A DNA stretch of 40,917 bases from Clostridiales bacterium (GTDB lineage: Bacteria; Bacillota; Clostridia; UBA1381), in the NCBI GenBank assembly GCA_029226065.1, contig JAQXXM010000029.1:1-40917 (forward strand). The letters are read 5' to 3'. This document shows, piece by piece, positions 37,162 through 40,917 of this stretch (positions within the stretch are counted from its first letter, which is position 1; each line of letters begins with the position of its first letter). A program made the translations under genes and the position numbers. Below the pieces are notes generated by a model. That model did not search any database and was not told where the DNA came from. It saw nothing but the letters and a program-made list of their open reading frames with translations.

Positions 37162-37567
37162 CGGTTTTTCCTTTCCGTTTTTTGTTTGTTTTGTTCCTTA
37201 TTAAAATTTTATACAAAAAAGTCCAAGGTGTCAAGAGTATTTTGAAAATAAATTGAAATATTTTCAAAAAAAACATAAAAATTATGTCAAAAATCCATTC
37301 TAAAGGGCGTTTAAGCAAAATATGACACAAAAATGCACCTATCCCCACACCAATAAATTCAAATGCACGTATTCGAAGATCAAAGAGTTCCCATATACAA
37401 ACACAGAAAACAATAACGCCACAGCACATCCACAGAATATCAAATACAATATTCCCCAGTGCCTTAAATCCAAATACCTTACGCATAGAGTCAAACGCAT
37501 ACCAAAGCACCGCAGCAAGTATTCCGCAGATGATTGACGCTAAGAAAGCATACCATTCATTAGTCAT
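37142..37567 (-). CDS. yabQ: Spore cortex biosynthesis protein YabQ
   Basis: Multi-TM small protein AFLASIICGILAAVLWYAFDSMRK between yabP and divIC. Confidence 0.85.
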   Translation of the reverse strand: MTNEWYAFLASIICGILAAVLWYAFDSMRKVFGFKALGNIVFDILWMCCGVIVFCVCIWELFDLRIRAFEFIGVGIGAFLCHILLKRPLEWIFDIIFMFFLKIFQFIFKILLTPWTFLYKILIRNKTNKKRKGKTDDSSEK

Positions 37568-37839
37568 TTGAAAATGCCCTCAAAAACACCGCCGTTGCCT
37601 TTGGACTTATTGTATTTCATATATGAAACCGAACCTGTTATTGACAGCTCGCCCGTATCGGTATTTAAAAGTCCGATATTAAGGGAATTGCCTCTTATCA
37701 GTAACCCTCCGCATACGGTTTTAAGAATGATTTGAGTATCGGTAAAGCTTACTACTTCGTTTATTCCCGACAATGACATTTCCTCTCTGTTTTTCAGGAT
37801 TATATTATGCTCTTTTAACTGTTTTGTATTTTTTTCCAT
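37564..37839 (-). CDS. yabP: Sporulation protein YabP
   Basis: LKEHNIILKNREEMSLSGINEVVSFTDTQIILKTVCGGLLIRGNSLNI; synteny. Confidence 0.92.
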   Translation of the reverse strand: MEKNTKQLKEHNIILKNREEMSLSGINEVVSFTDTQIILKTVCGGLLIRGNSLNIGLLNTDTGELSITGSVSYMKYNKSKGNGGVFEGIFK

Positions 37840-37848
37840 TGCTATGCC

Positions 37849-37884
37849 TCCGAAATAATATACTTATCTATATATTATTTCGGA
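37849..37884. promoter_or_regulatory. Perfect 14-bp-arm hairpin overlapping the yabP ribosome-binding site
   Basis: TCCGAAATAATATA-cttatcta-TATATTATTTCGGA; minus-strand reading ends ...TTTCGGAGGcatagcaATG. Confidence 0.7.
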
Positions 37885-37902
37885 TAGACAGCATTTAGAA
37901 CA

Positions 37903-38142
37903 TCACAGAGGCTTATATAGATTTTGAGCATCATTTTTCAGAACATGCTCGGATATATCTGTCACCTCATAGCTGTTTATACGCTCGCCGAGTTTTATTT
38001 CTATCACGTCTCCGACCTTGACATCATACGATGCCTTTACGGGGCGGCCGTTTACTGAAATTCTGCCGCTGTCACAGGCTTCATTTGCAACGCTTCTGCG
38101 TTTTATAAGCCTTGACACTTTTAAAAATTTATCTATACGCAT
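37903..38142 (-). CDS. S4-domain RNA-binding protein (YabO/RqcP-like)
   Basis: MRIDKFLKVSRLIKRRSVANEACDSGRISVNGRPVKASYDVKVGDVIEI. Confidence 0.93.
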   Translation of the reverse strand: MRIDKFLKVSRLIKRRSVANEACDSGRISVNGRPVKASYDVKVGDVIEIKLGERINSYEVTDISEHVLKNDAQNLYKPL

Positions 38143-38181
38143 TTTGATATTTCTCCTGTTTATTTCATATATACGATGAAA

Positions 38182-38205
38182 GACGAACAGCTATAGCCGC
38201 TCGTC
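38182..38205 (-). terminator. Candidate terminator hairpin downstream of hup
   Basis: Minus strand GACGAGCGGC-TATA-GCTGTTCGTC followed by TTTC; short T tract. Confidence 0.5.
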
Positions 38206-38238
38206 CCCTTTTCATACGTAATTCTCTAATAGATGAAA

Positions 38239-38514
38239 TTAGCCGTTTACAGCATCCTTCAATGCTCTGCCAGCCTTGAATGCCGGAACCTTTGATGCTG
38301 CGATATCAATCATCTCGCCTGTTCTTGGGTTCTTGCCTGTTCTTGCTGCTCTCTCTCTTACTTCAAATGTACCGAAACCAACAAGCTGGATTTTATCGCC
38401 GTCTGCAAGTGCCTTTGTGATTGCGTTTATTGCAGCTGTAAGAGCACGATCTGCATCCTTCTTAGAAATTTCAGCCTCCTGTGAGATTGCTGCAACTAAT
38501 TCTTGCTTCTTCAT
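38239..38514 (-). CDS. hup: HU-family DNA-binding protein
   Basis: [25 protein letters not shown]...[51 protein letters not shown] at this start. Confidence 0.96.
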   Translation of the reverse strand: MKKQELVAAISQEAEISKKDADRALTAAINAITKALADGDKIQLVGFGTFEVRERAARTGKNPRTGEMIDIAASKVPAFKAGRALKDAVNG

Positions 38515-38649
38515 TGATTTTTCCTCCTGGATAATATTTTTATATGGAAATATTAAAATTCCCAAATCACATCTATTTTAGTACAAAAATCGGTCTTTGT
38601 CAATAGTTAGTAGTAATATTTTTTCATTTTCGCCAAAAATACACCCTAT

Positions 38650-39435
38650 TTACCGTGATTTTACACAATTCCAAAGCTCATCAAGCTCTGACAGTGACAT
38701 TTTAGAGATGTCTTTTCCCATTTCAACCGCCTTTTTTTCAAGCTTTTCAAAGCGTGATATAAACTTATTTGATGCAGCTGACAGTGATGTTTCACTGTCC
38801 GCACCTAAAAATCTGCCTAAGTTTACCACTGAAAACAGCAAATCACCGTATTCCTCACGTATATGCTCCTCGTTGCCCTCAGACTGTGCTTCCTTTATTT
38901 CGTCGATTTCTTCATACACTTTTTTATAGACATCGTCCATGTTATCCCAGTCAAATCCAAAGCCACGTGCCTTTTTCTGGATTTTTTCCGCACGCATAAG
39001 GGCAGGGAGATATTTCGGCACATCCTGTAATACTCCTGTATATGTGTCTATCTGTTTTTCTTTTTTCTTGTTTTTCTCCCAGTTTGCGAGTGCCTCTGCC
39101 TCGTTTCCGGCACTGTCCTCTCCGAATACGTGCGTATGACGTGTTATAAGCTTTGTGCATATCTCCGTAACAACATCTGAAAAATCGAACGCACCACGCT
39201 CGCTTGCAATCTCTGCGTGAAATACCACCTGCAACAGCACATCACCCAGCTCATTTGCAAAAGCCTTATCGTCACCAAAATCAAGTGCATCAATAGCCTC
39301 GTATGTTTCTTCTATCATACTCTTCTTAATAGACTGGTGCGTCTGCACCCTGTCCCACGGACAGCCGTCAGGTTCACGCAACCGTTTCAATATCGCAATT
39401 AAATCATCTATTGTATATTTTTCTTTTAATTCCAT
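38650..39435 (-). CDS. mazG: Nucleoside triphosphate pyrophosphohydrolase MazG (YabN C-terminal-like)
   Basis: LREPDGCPWDRVQTHQSIKKSMIEETYEAIDAL, NELGDVLLQVVFHAEIA, REEYGDLLFSVVNLGRFL. Confidence 0.95.
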   Translation of the reverse strand: MELKEKYTIDDLIAILKRLREPDGCPWDRVQTHQSIKKSMIEETYEAIDALDFGDDKAFANELGDVLLQVVFHAEIASERGAFDFSDVVTEICTKLITRHTHVFGEDSAGNEAEALANWEKNKKKEKQIDTYTGVLQDVPKYLPALMRAEKIQKKARGFGFDWDNMDDVYKKVYEEIDEIKEAQSEGNEEHIREEYGDLLFSVVNLGRFLGADSETSLSAASNKFISRFEKLEKKAVEMGKDISKMSLSELDELWNCVKSR

Positions 39436-39545
39436 TTTCGTTAATTCCTTTTTACAGCAGAATTGCCGCAAAAGCGGCGTATAATAATACAATATGTATT
39501 ATACTACATATATCCAAATAAATCAATACGATTTTCAAAAAACTT

Positions 39546-40850
39546 TTATCGCACCTTTTCTGCAAGAAATATCAAATTCATAACCATCCCCACAAAAAAG
39601 GCAATATCTGAGCCTATAGCTGCGCCGTATATATTTATATCGGGTATGGACACGAGAAATACAGCCGCCAACAGCTTTATAACGCCCACCGCAACAGCAC
39701 TTACAAAAACTCTGCCTGTGTAGCCAAGCGCCTGTAAAATTGCACCCGAAAGCTGCATTATGCTTATAAAAAGTACAGACGGTGCAGATATTCTAAGCAT
39801 CAGGGAGCTTGCGGTGTTACTGAAAAGTATTTTTAGAATAACGTCACCAAACAGCGCAATTACTGCCGATGCCGCCAACGAACATACACAGCATATCCCC
39901 AGACCGCTTTTTATAAGTTTATTTATTCTCTTTTTACTGTCTGTTGCGGCGGCGGCAGAAATTGCGGGAATTATACTCACGCCCAGAGTAGCAAGAAGTC
40001 CCGACGGCAAATTCAACACTGTCATTGCATAGCCTGTGTATGCGCCGTACAGATACCTTGCATTATCGGCGGTAAGTCCTGCACGTAAAAGACTCGTTCT
40101 TAACAGCGATGTATCAACCATAGATATTGCCGAGGTCGTTATCGCCATAAGCATAATAGGTAATGCCGTATCTACCAGCGAATGTATATGTTCTCTTTCT
40201 CTGCCCCGTTCACGTTTTACGTGCCTGTGCGATACAAGATACAAGCTCACAAGCATACCCGTTGCCGCAAGCTCGCCCACCGTAACGCCTAAAATTGCAC
40301 CGCCCGCTGATTTATCCGTACCTGCGTTTATAAACATCAATGCAAATAAAAATCCCGCACCAAGCTTAATAAACGCCTCTATGCATTGGGATATTGCTGT
40401 AGGGAGCATATTGCTCTCGCCCTGAAAGCCACTTTTTACAGCATCTCCGACCGCCACAAGCACCACCGCAGGGGCAACCGCACGAATTGCCCATGATGCA
40501 CGTTCCTCTTTCATTGCCATTGCGAAAAAGTCAGCACCAAACCACATAACAAGAGTTGCACATACGCCGATTATAAACAGCACGAACGACGAGGTATGCA
40601 CTATCGCCCTTGCTCCCGAAGGATTGTTGCGTGCTATTTCCGTTGCTGTGAGCTTTGATACGGCAAATGGTATGCCCGACATTACAAATGCTAAAAGCAT
40701 AGCATATACACTAAATGCTGTGTTGTATACAGCCATCCCTTCTTCATGTATAATATATGTGAGCGGAATTTTCAGTACTGCACCGAGAATTTTTGATACT
40801 GCATTTGCGACCATTAATATTGTAGCACCTTGTATAAAAGAATTTTTCAA
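39546..40850 (-). CDS. Polysaccharide biosynthesis/lipid-flippase family protein (SpoVB/MurJ-like, MOP superfamily)
   Basis: SFIQGATILMVANAVSKILGAVLKIPLTYII start; multi-TM; synteny with mazG and yab genes. Confidence 0.88.
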   Translation of the reverse strand: MKNSFIQGATILMVANAVSKILGAVLKIPLTYIIHEEGMAVYNTAFSVYAMLLAFVMSGIPFAVSKLTATEIARNNPSGARAIVHTSSFVLFIIGVCATLVMWFGADFFAMAMKEERASWAIRAVAPAVVLVAVGDAVKSGFQGESNMLPTAISQCIEAFIKLGAGFLFALMFINAGTDKSAGGAILGVTVGELAATGMLVSLYLVSHRHVKRERGREREHIHSLVDTALPIMLMAITTSAISMVDTSLLRTSLLRAGLTADNARYLYGAYTGYAMTVLNLPSGLLATLGVSIIPAISAAAATDSKKRINKLIKSGLGICCVCSLAASAVIALFGDVILKILFSNTASSLMLRISAPSVLFISIMQLSGAILQALGYTGRVFVSAVAVGVIKLLAAVFLVSIPDINIYGAAIGSDIAFFVGMVMNLIFLAEKVR

Positions 40851-40917
40851 AATACACCACCGTCCTTATGTTTTAAGATGAAAAATACAAATTTCCCCTT
40901 GTAATATATTCATATTT

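Overview
The window is a chromosomal segment of a spore-forming, gut-type member of the Clostridia/Firmicutes. This assignment is inferred from gene content and codon style; the species was not identified. Most of it is conserved housekeeping sequence on the minus strand. It contains a complete pyrB-pyrC-pyrF-pyrK-pyrD operon. It also has an OmpR/PhoR-type two-component pair, an FprA-type flavodiiron protein, a TetR / P1B-type ATPase pair, a Na/Pi cotransporter and pyruvate kinase. Further along come an S41 peptidase/DUF1934/murI/ddl block and an rluD/lspA/aroB/tsaD/rimI/ywlE block. These are followed by a permuted GH3 glycosidase, Sua5, pncB, a membrane glycosyltransferase-like protein, and the sporulation-linked yabR-divIC-yabQ-yabP-yabO-hup-mazG-spoVB cluster. 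The accessory part is about 0.1-5.1 kb: a two-gene unit (Fic protein plus a single-chain nuclease/methyltransferase/specificity protein) bounded on both sides by truncated SpoVT/AbrB-like N-terminal fragments. The signals most worth following up are: (1) a two-and-a-bit copy ~136-bp GC-rich tandem repeat between the S41 peptidase stop codon and its terminator, whose copies show a compensatory base change in a predicted stem; (2) a 9-bp perfect inverted repeat interleaved with a near-consensus promoter in front of the Fic/R-M unit, where Fic itself has a C-terminal winged-helix-like region; (3) a non-canonical NHPY motif IV in the methyltransferase; (4) a four-copy GACAAA inverted-repeat cluster exactly where one SpoVT-like fragment breaks; (5) a 14-bp perfect hairpin that overlaps the yabP ribosome-binding site. 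No tRNA, rRNA, CRISPR array or integrase/transposase gene was recognised.
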